A DNA stretch of 33,375 nt from Acidobacteriota bacterium (GCA_003388555.1 QQVD01000035.1:1-33375), one strand, 5' to 3'; shown: positions 24,530-32,921, counted from the first letter of the stretch. Notes: generated by a model from the sequence alone, not told the origin. Numbers and translations are program-made.

Positions 24530-25354
24530 ATGAACGGCGAGCGACAGGAAGACGTCGGCCTCGACTGGGGCACCTCGACGAGCCTCGTGGGGATCTTCGA
24601 GCACAGCCATCTACCGGGAGAGTGCGCCGCTGACGCCGACTCCACGGCCGCTCGGCGCGATCTCGCGACGCGGCTCGAGGTCGACCCGCCGCCGCGCTGC
24701 CCGGCCTGCCTCGCGGAGCGCGGTATGCACCACACCTTCGAGCGCGCCGCGACCCCGTCGACGAGGTGGCTGCGCCGGCTCGGCGAGGAGCGTAAGGTCG
24801 CCCGCGTCGCCGAGCGGCTGCGCTCGGACCTCGCCGACACCGCAAGGCTGGGAATCCAGCTGGCGCCCGCAGGCGGGCCGGCGAGCGCCGCTCCTGCTGG
24901 CGCCCGGGCCGTGGCAGCCGAGCGGGGCAGACCTGCGCCGCGCCTCTGGGCGCCGCTCGCCGCCGCGGCGGCTCTGCTGCTGCTGGTCGGCCTGCTCGTC
25001 CCCCTGCTGATGGCGCCGCCGCGGCTCGGCGATCCGGCAGACGGCGACGTGCTGCGCAGCGCGGTGATCGAGGGCCTGGCGCCGGACGCCGAGCTCGCCG
25101 AGGCGCCGCTGGCGCTGCGCTGCGACGACGTACCGGGCGCGGCGGGCTATCGTTTCCGCATCGAGACCGGCGACGGGACCGTGGTCGTCGAGCAGACCAC
25201 CTCCTCGCCCAGGCTCGAGCTCGCCGAGCTGCGCGGTGCGCTGCGACCCTTCGTGCGCTACACGTGGAGCGTCGTGGCCGTCGCCGAGGACGGCGACGAG
25301 ATGGCGCGCAGCGCTCCGGTGCACTTCCTGATCGCCCCAGGTGGAGGATCGTGA
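24530..25354 (+). CDS. Single-pass membrane protein, probable anti-sigma factor
   Basis: A 274-residue protein with a GGGGAAG ribosome site before the ATG. Residues 1-135 would be cytoplasmic and include PRCPACLAERGMHH, a cysteine/histidine cluster that could bind zinc but does not match the classic HxxxCxxC anti-sigma motif. A membrane helix lies at about 143-163 (LAAAAALLLLVGLLVPLLM). The outer part (about 185-270) resembles a fibronectin-III-like sandwich (GAAGYRFRIETGDGTVVVEQ, FVRYTWSVVAVAEDG). Its place directly after an ECF sigma gene and 1 base before a secreted Calx-beta gene supports an anti-sigma or signal-relay role. The alternative is a plain membrane-anchored surface protein. Confidence 0.68.
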   Translation: MNGERQEDVGLDWGTSTSLVGIFEHSHLPGECAADADSTAARRDLATRLEVDPPPRCPACLAERGMHHTFERAATPSTRWLRRLGEERKVARVAERLRSDLADTARLGIQLAPAGGPASAAPAGARAVAAERGRPAPRLWAPLAAAAALLLLVGLLVPLLMAPPRLGDPADGDVLRSAVIEGLAPDAELAEAPLALRCDDVPGAAGYRFRIETGDGTVVVEQTTSSPRLELAELRGALRPFVRYTWSVVAVAEDGDEMARSAPVHFLIAPGGGS

Positions 25355-25355
25355 C

Positions 25356-27077
25356 GTGAGTCAGCTGCCGCGCTCCCGAGGGAGCATCTGCCGCCTGAGA
25401 ACCGCCGTCGGCGCCGCGACCCTGCTGGCGCTGGCGCTGCCTTCGGCATCGTCGGCCGGCGAGGACATCACTCTGCGCACCAACGACGTCGACGGCGCTC
25501 CGGGTCAGGTGGTGCGCATCGAGATCCGTACCTACTCGCCGCGCCCGGTCGGACAGGGCCAGATGTGCGTGCGTGCCGGTCGGCCGGGGGCGTTCCTGCT
25601 CGCTGCGCCGCGCGGCTCCGAGGCCGGCGGCAGCTCGCCTCGGTCCGCCACCCAGGCGTCGGTGCTGCTCAGCGGCGCCCCGTTCGCCGAGTTCCTCGGC
25701 GGGGTCGTCTACAGCGAGGAGGGGGACGTCTACGCCGAGTTCACGATGCGCGAGGTCAACGGTGTCCCCGAGCTCGTCGTCGAGTTCGATTCGCCCTCCG
25801 GCACCATCAACCAGAGCGACGGACCGCTGGCGCACCTCGACTTCCGGCTGCGCGACGATCTGCCGATCGACGACGAATGGGAGGTCGGCGTCGACCTGTC
25901 GGGTACCGAGATCTTCGGTCCTCTCGGCGAGCAGCTCGAGGTGCGGGTCGAGCCGGGCAGGCTGCGCATCCGGGAGGACGACGGCGGCGGCGACGGCGCC
26001 GGCAGCCTGCGGCTGACCCAGCGCACCTTCTCCGGACGCGAAGGCGGCCAGGCGGTGGTCACCGTCGAACGCTCCGGTGGCGACGACGGCGCGGTGTCGG
26101 TGGGCTACCGCACTGTCGACAGCAGCGCGGTCGCGCCCGGCGACTACCTGGCGGCGTCTGGCGAGCTGGTCTGGGGAGACGGTGACGACGGAGTGCGGTC
26201 GTTCTCGGTGCAGCTCGTCGCCGACGACGAGGTCGAGGGCAGCGAGACGGCGGCGCTGCAGCTGCTGGCCCCGACCGGTGGCGCGGTGCTCGATCCCTCG
26301 CTGTCCACCGCGGTCCTCTCGATTCTCGACGGGGCGCTGCCGCCGTCGCAGGAGCTGCGCTTCACCGGCGAGCCGACCCTCCGCTTCGTCGAGGGCGAGG
26401 GGCTCGCTGCGGTCGGGATCGAGCGCAGCGGCGATCTCAGTGGACCGGTGACGCTGAGCTACGCCAGCCAGGCCGGGTCGGCGCTGCCCGGCGTCGACTA
26501 CGAAGACAGCCGTGGGCAGGTGGGCTGGGCCAGCGGCGAAGGTGGCGTGCGCACGATCTCGGTGCCGCTGATCGACGACTTCCTGTTCGAGGGAACCGAG
26601 AGTCTGGTGGTCGAGGTGCAGCGCCGGATCGCGGGCGCGCTAGTGCGTTTCGGCGAGCGCGAGATCGAGATCGTCGACGACGACGCGCCGGGTGGCGGCG
26701 GATGCGAGCCGACCGAGCGCAGGCTCTGCCTGCAGGGTGGGCGCTTCCGCGTCGAGGCCACGTGGCGAGCGGCCGACGGGCGCGGTGAGGCCGCGACGGC
26801 CAACCGTCTCACCGACAGCTCGGGCACCTTCTGGTTCTTCTCCCCCGACAACGTCGAGATGCTGGTCAAGGTGCTCGACGGCTGCTCCGTGCCGGGGCAG
26901 GAGGCCTACTGGGTCTTCGTCGCCGCCACCACCGACCAGGACTTCACCCTCACCGTGCACGACACGCTGGCCGGAGTGCTGCAGGAGTACCGCAACCCGC
27001 TCGGCCGGCTCTCCGTGCCGATCCGCGATCTCGACACCTTCCGCACCTGCGGCAGCGCCGCGGTGGGCGGCGACTGA
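25356..27077 (+). CDS. Secreted protein: cohesin-like domain, two Calx-beta domains, conserved C-terminal domain
   Basis: A 573-residue exported protein. The GTG at 25356 is chosen because GGAGG lies 8 bases upstream and a signal peptide follows (MSQLPRSRGSICR, hydrophobic TLLALALPSASSA). The start lies 1 base beyond the stop of the membrane-protein gene, so translation is probably coupled. Residues 35-205 resemble a cohesin-type sandwich (GAPGQVVRIEIRTYSP, SDGPLAHLDFRLRDD). Two Calx-beta repeats follow (about 213-320 and 326-443). Residues about 450-565 are the same C-terminal domain as in the gene at 21453 (LCLQGGRFRV, SGTFWFFSPDNVEMLVKVLDG, EAYWVFVAATTD). It ends 3 bases before the convergent CHAT gene. 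Probably a surface or matrix protein controlled by the adjacent sigma factor. Confidence 0.87.
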   Translation: MSQLPRSRGSICRLRTAVGAATLLALALPSASSAGEDITLRTNDVDGAPGQVVRIEIRTYSPRPVGQGQMCVRAGRPGAFLLAAPRGSEAGGSSPRSATQASVLLSGAPFAEFLGGVVYSEEGDVYAEFTMREVNGVPELVVEFDSPSGTINQSDGPLAHLDFRLRDDLPIDDEWEVGVDLSGTEIFGPLGEQLEVRVEPGRLRIREDDGGGDGAGSLRLTQRTFSGREGGQAVVTVERSGGDDGAVSVGYRTVDSSAVAPGDYLAASGELVWGDGDDGVRSFSVQLVADDEVEGSETAALQLLAPTGGAVLDPSLSTAVLSILDGALPPSQELRFTGEPTLRFVEGEGLAAVGIERSGDLSGPVTLSYASQAGSALPGVDYEDSRGQVGWASGEGGVRTISVPLIDDFLFEGTESLVVEVQRRIAGALVRFGEREIEIVDDDAPGGGGCEPTERRLCLQGGRFRVEATWRAADGRGEAATANRLTDSSGTFWFFSPDNVEMLVKVLDGCSVPGQEAYWVFVAATTDQDFTLTVHDTLAGVLQEYRNPLGRLSVPIRDLDTFRTCGSAAVGGD

Positions 27078-27080
27078 CTC

Positions 27081-29849
27081 TCATCGCCGGTACACACCCC
27101 GCAGCCAGGCGAGGGCCGAGGCCAAGGCGAGGATCGCGGCGGCGGCCACCAGCAGAGTCGAGCCTTCGGCGACCCGGCGCCAGCCGGACCAGCCGACCGG
27201 CTCGATCACCGGCGCCTCGCCCAGGAGCACGAAGCCGGACCACAGGTGGGGTGCGCTCCAGCGCGGATCGCCGAGCAGCTCCAGCTTGGCGCGGCGCAGC
27301 GCCTCGGCGGCGTCGAGGCCGCGATCGAGCTGGTGGTAGAACTGCTGCATGAAGGTGGCCGTGTTGCGGTCGCCGACATCCCAGAGGCTGGCGACCACCG
27401 CGTCCGAGCCGGCCGCCAGGAAGCTCCCCACCAGCGTCTCCAGTCCCTGGCCGTCGATCTCGAGCCCGGACGCCGTGGAGCAGGCGCTGAGCACGGTGAG
27501 CTGGACCTTCAGCTCGAGGGAGGCGATCTGCCGCGGAGTCACCACCCCCGAGCCCGGGTTCCCGTCGGCCGGGGCGAGCTGCAGCGAGGAGGCCGCGCCG
27601 GCGCGGTCGTCGAAGGTCGTGTGGGTGGCCAGATGCAGGGCGCTGGCACCGCCCCCGACGGCTTCGCGCAGGGCGGCGAACGTGGCCGAGCCGCCGCGGA
27701 GGATCCGGTGTCGGCCGAGCCGCCGAGCCGCTGCGTCGAGCTCGCGAGCGCTGGCCGGCAGCGGCTCGCGCCCGGGACTGTCGACCTCGCCGACTCCCAC
27801 CAGCCGGTAGCGCGGCGGCTCGAGCCTCTCGTCGGGTGGATCGAGCAGACTCAGCGCCGAGGGCAGGTAGCGCACCGCGACTCTCTCGACCACGAGATCG
27901 CCCTGCAGCGCCGCGGGCCGCAGGAGCTCGAAGGGCACGTAGCGCAGAACGCCGTCCGCCGCGACGAGGATCTCCCGCGGCGTCCCGCGCCAGGACTCGT
28001 CCGGCAGCAGGCGCGACAGCTGGGTCACGTCGCCCGTGTCGACCGTGTTCCCCGCCGCCGCGGTGGCGCCGCGTCGCAGCCTGTCGTGCAGCCGCCTGGC
28101 GATGCGTTCGAGCTCCTCCCGGTCGCCGAGATCGCGGACGAAGAGCTCGTCCCGGGTCAGGGTGAAGGCGACCGAGCTCTGCTCGAGGGCGAAGATCTCC
28201 ACCAGCACCTGGTCCTCTTCGAGACGGCGTTGCAGCTCGCGGACCAGCTGTTCGGGACCGAGCTCCGCCGTGGCGTGCAACGCCACTCTGCCCAGCCGCT
28301 CGAGCAGCTGGCGCTGCTTGGCGCGCACCGTCCACAGGTAGGCCTCGGCGTACCCCGTGTCGACGACGGTGTGGCGCTCGTCCGCGCGTCGAAGCTCGGA
28401 CGGCGAGGCTCTCGACAGCAGTAGTGCGACCAGCTCCTCGAACACCGATCGCTGCTCGGCGACGGTGCGGGCATCGAGGGCAGTGCGGGCAGCGTCGGAC
28501 TGGGTACGATCGATCGCGGTCGCGGCGGAGCGCAGATGCTCGGCGGCCTCGTCCGGCCGTCCGTCGTCGAGCGCGAGGCGGCCTTCGAGTGCGTCGATCT
28601 GCCACAGAGCCTGGGTCAGCTGGGCCTCCCGGGCCAACCGCCGCGCGCGCTCCGCGGCGCGCCGCGCCGACTCGAGATCGCCGGCACTCCTCGCCAGCCG
28701 CGCCCGCTGCAGCAGCGCGTCGACCACCTGGAGGCGGTCGCCCAAAGACTCGGCCAGAGCGATCGCCCGGTCGAGCACCAGGGCGGCCTCGGCCGGCGCG
28801 CGGCGGTTCTGTGCCAGCACCCGGCCGCGGTTGATCAGCACGTTGAGCTCGCCGCCGAGGTCGCCGAGCTGGCGGAAGAGCCGTTCGGCCTCCTCCAGAC
28901 GCTCGAGAGCCGCTTCACTGTCGCCGAGGTTGCGCAGGATCACCGCCAGGTTCGCCTCGGCGAAGGCCCTCGACCTCTGCTCGAGACGCGGATCGCCGGC
29001 CACCCCGCGGAGCAGATCGGCGGCGTCCCGGTAGCGGCCGATCTGTTCGAGCAGGACGGCCCGATTGATCCGGGTGGTGGCGAGTTGCTCGTTGGCGGCG
29101 TCGTCGCCGGCCGACGCCATTGCGGAGAGCTCGTCGCCAGTGGCGCGTAGCAGCTCGTCGGCGGCCGAGAAGCGTCCCGCCGCCTGGTAGACGTTGCCGA
29201 GGTTCAGCGTCGTCTGCAGTGCCGAGAGGGGATCGCCCGAGTCACGATGCAGGCGCACGCTCTCGGCGAAGGCGGACTCCGCCGCTGCGAGCTGGGCGGC
29301 GGCGAGCCGCGCCAGCCCGAGGTTGTTCAGGGCGCGCGCCAGCCCGGACGACTCTCCCACTGTCCTCCACGCCTCCACCGCGGCGACGCACAGCTCTCCG
29401 GCACGCTGGGTGCGGCCGCTCTGGTTGGCGACGAAACAGGCGTTGTTGAGAGACGCGGCGCGTAGTTCGGCCTCGCGGGTCTCACCTGCCGCCTGCGCGA
29501 ACAGCTCCATCGCCGTCTCGAGATCTCCCTGCGAGTACGCGGAGAGGGCGCGCTCGTAGACGGCGTCGGCAGCGCCGGGGCCGGCGGCGCTGCCGTCCTG
29601 GGCCGAGACCGCGACGGTGGCGGTGGCGAGCCCAGCCAGCCAGGAGAAGAGGCCCGTGCGAAGCGTCAGGCGGAGCGCATCGGCGAGGCTCCCCGTACCG
29701 CGACGGACGTGATGTCGGGGGAGGATCGACTCCCGTTCCTCGCGCCCTCGGCGCGCGATCGCACTCCTCGCACCCGTTCGTCGGTCGCAGGGCCCTCGGC
29801 CCGGGCCTGGGGCGCTACGATCGCAGGCGCCATGAGCGGAAGCAGACAT
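27081..29849 (-). CDS. Secreted, membrane-anchored TPR-CHAT caspase-like protease
   Basis: A protein of about 922 residues if it starts at the ATG at 29849. That start puts about 60 basic residues before the signal-like segment GLFSWLAGLATATVAVSA and overlaps the divergent ferredoxin gene. A CTG at 29669 would give a neat signal peptide, so the start is open. Residues about 95-450 are TPR-like helix pairs (ARALNNLGLARLAAAQ, TTLNLGNVYQAAGRF, ANLAVILRNLGDSEAALERL). Residues about 610-880 form a CHAT domain with the catalytic pair intact: histidine in LHLATHTTF (His743) and cysteine in LSACSTASG (Cys790). SLWDVGDRNT and a family-typical PHLWSGFVLLG follow. A membrane helix at about 896-916 sits next to the C-terminus. 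Seen together this is a periplasm-facing, tethered protease. CHAT proteases usually have a specific substrate; the neighbouring Calx-beta proteins are candidates. Confidence 0.88.
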   Translation of the reverse strand: MSASAHGACDRSAPGPGRGPCDRRTGARSAIARRGREERESILPRHHVRRGTGSLADALRLTLRTGLFSWLAGLATATVAVSAQDGSAAGPGAADAVYERALSAYSQGDLETAMELFAQAAGETREAELRAASLNNACFVANQSGRTQRAGELCVAAVEAWRTVGESSGLARALNNLGLARLAAAQLAAAESAFAESVRLHRDSGDPLSALQTTLNLGNVYQAAGRFSAADELLRATGDELSAMASAGDDAANEQLATTRINRAVLLEQIGRYRDAADLLRGVAGDPRLEQRSRAFAEANLAVILRNLGDSEAALERLEEAERLFRQLGDLGGELNVLINRGRVLAQNRRAPAEAALVLDRAIALAESLGDRLQVVDALLQRARLARSAGDLESARRAAERARRLAREAQLTQALWQIDALEGRLALDDGRPDEAAEHLRSAATAIDRTQSDAARTALDARTVAEQRSVFEELVALLLSRASPSELRRADERHTVVDTGYAEAYLWTVRAKQRQLLERLGRVALHATAELGPEQLVRELQRRLEEDQVLVEIFALEQSSVAFTLTRDELFVRDLGDREELERIARRLHDRLRRGATAAAGNTVDTGDVTQLSRLLPDESWRGTPREILVAADGVLRYVPFELLRPAALQGDLVVERVAVRYLPSALSLLDPPDERLEPPRYRLVGVGEVDSPGREPLPASARELDAAARRLGRHRILRGGSATFAALREAVGGGASALHLATHTTFDDRAGAASSLQLAPADGNPGSGVVTPRQIASLELKVQLTVLSACSTASGLEIDGQGLETLVGSFLAAGSDAVVASLWDVGDRNTATFMQQFYHQLDRGLDAAEALRRAKLELLGDPRWSAPHLWSGFVLLGEAPVIEPVGWSGWRRVAEGSTLLVAAAAILALASALAWLRGVYRR

Positions 29850-30365
29850 CCGGAGGCCGATCCTGTCACCGAGGGCGTGCCGCGGCGGCGCTCGCCATGG
29901 GAGGAGGAGCTCGCCGGCCTGCCGCCGAATCTCGCCGCCGAGCGCAAGGCGCAGCTGATCGGTGTCGCCAACGCGCGGCGCCACATCTTCCTGTGCGCTG
30001 ACCCGACGAAGCCGAAGTGCGCGCCGGCGGAGCGCGGGCGGGTGGCCTGGAAGTACCTCAAGGGCCGTCTCGCCGAGCTCGGGCTGCAGGACGACGGCTC
30101 GATCCTGCGCACCCGCGCCGACTGCCTGCGCATCTGCGCCGACGGCCCGATCGCCGTGGTGTACCCGGAAGGCGTCTGGTACCGCCGCTGCGATCCGCCG
30201 GTGCTCGAGCGCATCGTGCAGGAGCATCTGCTCGGCGGCCGCGTCGTCGAGGAGCACCGCCTGACCACCCGCGAGCTCGCCGGCGGCGTCGTATCACCGC
30301 GGTCGCCCCATTCGGATCTCGAGTCTTCCGGGCCGGAAGGGGCCGCCTCCGGGCCGGATCGCTGA
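29832..30365 (+). CDS. Thioredoxin-like [2Fe-2S] ferredoxin domain protein
   Basis: A 177-residue protein of the thioredoxin-fold [2Fe-2S] ferredoxin group (COG3411-like). The ATG at 29832 gives a start compatible with the family; the frame extends upstream without support. Four cysteines are in the expected places: CADPTKPKC (Cys55, Cys63) and CLRIC (Cys98, Cys102), followed by GPIAVVYPEGVWY. The first 35 and last 40 residues are disordered extensions. It should be a cytoplasmic electron carrier. Its start overlaps the proposed 5' end of the divergent CHAT gene, which is one reason to doubt that start. Confidence 0.9.
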   Translation: MSGSRHPEADPVTEGVPRRRSPWEEELAGLPPNLAAERKAQLIGVANARRHIFLCADPTKPKCAPAERGRVAWKYLKGRLAELGLQDDGSILRTRADCLRICADGPIAVVYPEGVWYRRCDPPVLERIVQEHLLGGRVVEEHRLTTRELAGGVVSPRSPHSDLESSGPEGAASGPDR

Positions 30366-30559
30366 GTGTCTCCGCGAGAGTCCGCGGATGCCGACTCGGG
30401 CTGCTAGCCTGCCGCTTCACCGACGGCCGGGTGCAGGCGTGAACGAGAGCGCCGCGTCCGCCGGGCCGAGGATCGCGAAGGCAGGGAAGAGACTCGAAGC
30501 CGCGACCGCGCCGGAGGGCGCCGGGTCGGCGGCTCGCAGATATCCAGGAGCAGATCGAG

Positions 30560-30880
30560 ATGGCGAAGATCACCTACATCGAGCCGAGTGGCGAGCGCAA
30601 GACGATCGACGTGCCACCGGGATCGACCGTCATGGACGGAGCGGTCGACAACAACGTCGACGGCATCATCGCGTCGTGCGGCGGCTCGTGCTCTTGCAGC
30701 ACCTGCCACGTCTACGTCGACGAGGAGTGGATCGGCAGGACCGGCAGGGCTCACCTCGCCGAACAGGACACTCTCGAGTTCGCCATCGACGTGCGCGAGA
30801 ACTCCCGCCTGAGCTGTCAGATCGAGGTCACCGACGAGCTCGACGGCCTGGTCGTGCAGGTGGTCGACGAGCAGGCCTGA
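30560..30880 (+). CDS. [2Fe-2S] ferredoxin, adrenodoxin type
   Basis: A 106-residue plant/vertebrate-fold ferredoxin. AGGAG lies 9 bases before the ATG. The cluster ligands are Cys40, Cys46 and Cys49 in [10 protein letters not shown] (CX5CX2C) and Cys86 in NSRLSCQI. The sequence around them ([24 protein letters not shown]) is typical of adrenodoxin/Fdx-IV types that feed electrons to cytochromes P450 or to Fe-S assembly. No P450 or isc gene is adjacent. It lies 194 bases after the other ferredoxin gene, and a leftward gene converges on it. Confidence 0.96.
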   Translation: MAKITYIEPSGERKTIDVPPGSTVMDGAVDNNVDGIIASCGGSCSCSTCHVYVDEEWIGRTGRAHLAEQDTLEFAIDVRENSRLSCQIEVTDELDGLVVQVVDEQA

Positions 30881-30898
30881 GCGGCGACGCTCGGTGCT

Positions 30899-30921
30899 CC
30901 TGGAGGGCGTGGAGCTCCAGG
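30899..30921. terminator. Hairpin between convergent genes
   Basis: The arms CCTGGAG (30899-30905) and CTCCAGG (30915-30921) pair around a 9-base loop. It lies in the 56-base gap between the ferredoxin and DUF3179 stops and could act on both strands. No T-tract is present. Confidence 0.35.
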
Positions 30922-30936
30922 CGCGCGGCGACGCGT

Positions 30937-32262
30937 TCATCCGCCCAGCCGGCCGCCCGAGTAGATCGCGGTCCGCGGGTTGTACGCCTGCCAGTCGAAC
31001 CAGTAGTCCTTGAGCACCCTCAGCCGCTCGAGCCGCCGGCCGGCCAGCGGCCCCGAGATCGCTTCGCCCGAGAACGACCAGGTGCTGCCGGTCTGCGCGT
31101 CGATCAGCGTCCCGCCGGCCCTCCACGGGGTGGCTTCGGGAGAGTCCCGCGCCGCATGCGGCATCCCTTCGAGAGGGGCAGTCGTCGGCGGCTCGATCGG
31201 TTCGGCGCCGCTCAGAGCACGATCATCGGCTGGGCGCACGAAGTCCAGCACCCGATCGTCCAGTCGGCGCGAGAAGCCGCGCACCGAGAGCCCGTCCTCG
31301 GCGACCCACAGCAGCAGCGGCTCGCCCGAGAGGGTGTCGCCGACCGGCGTCTGTTCGGCGAGCAGCTCGAGCGGATAGGCCTTGGCGCTGCCCCCCAGCT
31401 CGACGCCGACGATCAGTGCTTCTTCCGGGAGGGCGGTGCCGGCCGCCAGGCCGAGGGTGGGGAACGATCCGCGGCTGCCGGCGCTGTCGTCGCCGGCCTC
31501 GAGGCCGAGCCGGTAGGAATCGTGGTGCTGGGGATCGCCGGCCAGGACCTGGGTGCGCGGATGCTCGCGTCGCCAGATCGCGAAGCCGACTTCGTCCCAG
31601 GGCAGCGGCTCGAGCCGTTTTCCGGCCAGCGGCCCTCGGATCGCCTCGCCGGTGACCTGCTGCCACCAGGTACCGGTCTGGCGGTCGGCCATGACGAAGT
31701 TCTGGTTGTTGATCCCGACCAGCTGGAAGGTGAGCTCGATGCCGTCGACCGACGACCTCCACACCAGACCGGTGTGGCAGAGCGTTCAGTAGGTGACGAC
31801 GAAGGGCTCGTCCGAGAGCCGGTCGTTGACGATGTGGTGGTAGGCGACGATCCCCACCGGATAGGCCTTCGACTCGTCGCCCAGTGAGACTCCGAGAACC
31901 AGGTCGTGCGGGCTGAGGAAGTCGGCCTGGTGGGCGGCGACGAAGCCCGGGTCGGGAAGCGGCGCGAACATCTTCTCGAACACGTTGACCCGCGCCGCGT
32001 AGGTGCCGAGGCCGAGCACCGCGACCGGGATCAGGAGCGCAGCCCGGGCGGCGCGGTTCTCGAGGCGGAAGAAGGATCGCGCCGCGAGCACCAGGCCCAG
32101 AGCCAGCAGGATCGCGGTGATCGCCGGGTTCCAGGTGACCAGCAGATGCACCAGTCTGATCTCGCCTGCGCTCTGGGTGCGCGACGGTTCGAGCAGGAGC
32201 ACGGGTAGCGCGGCGCAGATCGCCGCGATCAGGCTCAGGATGTAGGGAATCGCGTGGAACAC
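30937..32262 (-). CDS. Membrane-anchored DUF3179 protein, probable selenoprotein (in-frame UGA)
   Basis: One 441-residue frame if the UGA at 31786-31788 is read as selenocysteine (residue 159). Residues 1-92 give three membrane helices (YILSLIAAICAALPVLLL, ITAILLALGLVLAA, AALLIPVAVLGLGTYAA). DUF3179 follows: LGVSLGDESKAYPVGIVAYH, then VVTY-Sec-TLCHTG, where family members have a CxxC in VTYCPLC. DRQTGTWWQQVTGEAIRGPL then continues in the same frame. A hairpin with the loop GGUCU starts 8 bases after the UGA. The part after the UGA has no start codon with a ribosome site, so it is not a separate gene. Residues about 283-441 repeat the domain (IVGVELGGSAKAYPL, GEAISGPLAG) without the redox motif. 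The GTG at 32262 lacks a visible ribosome site. It probably faces the periplasm as a thiol/selenol redox protein. The alternative is a pseudogene broken at exactly this codon. Confidence 0.85.
31759..31777 (-). promoter_or_regulatory. Bacterial SECIS-like hairpin
   Basis: Read on the minus strand, the element is CCACACC-GGUCU-GGUGUGG: seven perfect base pairs and a 5-base loop, beginning 8 bases after the UGA. The loop begins at base 16 after the UGA. Known bacterial SECIS elements place the SelB-binding apical loop about 16-37 bases downstream, and GGUCU is the loop sequence in E. coli fdhF. The bulged U of fdhF is absent. The element lies within coding sequence, as is normal in bacteria. 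Confidence 0.85.
31786..31788 (-). other. In-frame UGA, candidate selenocysteine codon
   Basis: The codon follows GTC GTC ACC TAC and precedes ACG CTC TGC CAC. It takes the place of the first cysteine of the DUF3179 CxxC pair, and the second cysteine (TGC) is kept. The reading frame is the same on both sides, and the protein family continues without a gap. Confidence 0.85.
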
Positions 32263-32369
32263 GGCGGGGACGTTAGCAGGCAGACAGGAGCCGGGAGCCC
32301 TCCTGCAATCTCCGCCGCCGTGTGCGGTGGAACCCCCCGGGGCGAGCGCGTCCGCCGGGCCCGCTCGCC

Positions 32370-32921
32370 TCAGAACTTGTTGCCCGGGTGCCCCGGCAGC
32401 TCGAAGTCGTCGTCCCAGGTGATCACCTCCGCCGCGCCGCCACAGCAGGTGGTCCAGGCGAAGTCGAAGTTGGCGCACTGAGCCAGCTCGTAGTCGGTGC
32501 GCATCATGTAGCCGGCTCCGGGGATGCCTCCGTGATTGTTGTTCCCCGAAGGATTGCCGGCGTCGAAGAAGGTGCACGTCTCGTTGCCGTGCCCGTTGTT
32601 GCCGTCTTCCTCGTCGGAGCAGTAGTAGACCGTGTCCGGTGGGCGCTGGCCCTCGTACGCCTCCTCGAGGCTCGTCGGCCAGCGGCCGTGCTCGAGCTCG
32701 AAGGCCTCGACGCGCGCCTTCGCGTGCCGCATGTCCTCGAGGATCGCCGCGATCTGCCCTTTGCGGATCTGACAGGTGGCCAGGGGCATGAGGACCATCG
32801 AGAGGATGCTCAGGACCGTGAGGCCGATGAGGATCTCGATCAGGGTGAAGCCGTCGCTGGTCGGCCTGCCGGCACGGTGGAGCGCTCGGGGACGGGCCTC
32901 GACTCGTCTCTGCTGGATCAT
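32370..32921 (-). CDS. Type II secretion/type IV pilus-like pseudopilin
   Basis: A 183-residue pseudopilin. The ATG at 32921 has GAGGAG 9 bases upstream. A basic leader of 24 residues ends in the prepilin peptidase site G-FTLIE (Gly24/Phe25, with Glu at +5), followed by the helix ILIGLTVLSILSMVLMPLA. A GspG-like alpha-helical spine follows (IAAILEDMRHAKARVEAFEL, GRWPTSLEEAYEG). The C-terminal half is rich in Asn, Gly and cysteines (C-x12-C and CC pairs). No ATPase or secretin gene is in the window. It starts 11 bases after the stop of the preceding pseudopilin-like gene, so the two are in one operon. It may also be one of the stand-alone pseudopilins common in Acidobacteriota and Planctomycetota. 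Confidence 0.9.
   Translation of the reverse strand: MIQQRRVEARPRALHRAGRPTSDGFTLIEILIGLTVLSILSMVLMPLATCQIRKGQIAAILEDMRHAKARVEAFELEHGRWPTSLEEAYEGQRPPDTVYYCSDEEDGNNGHGNETCTFFDAGNPSGNNNHGGIPGAGYMMRTDYELAQCANFDFAWTTCCGGAAEVITWDDDFELPGHPGNKF

Noticed and set aside
30937-31764. A separate 275-residue gene starting at the GTG at 31764
   Set aside because: There is no ribosome site. It would start in the middle of DUF3179, inside the SECIS-like hairpin and in frame with the upstream half. Read-through of the UGA explains it better.
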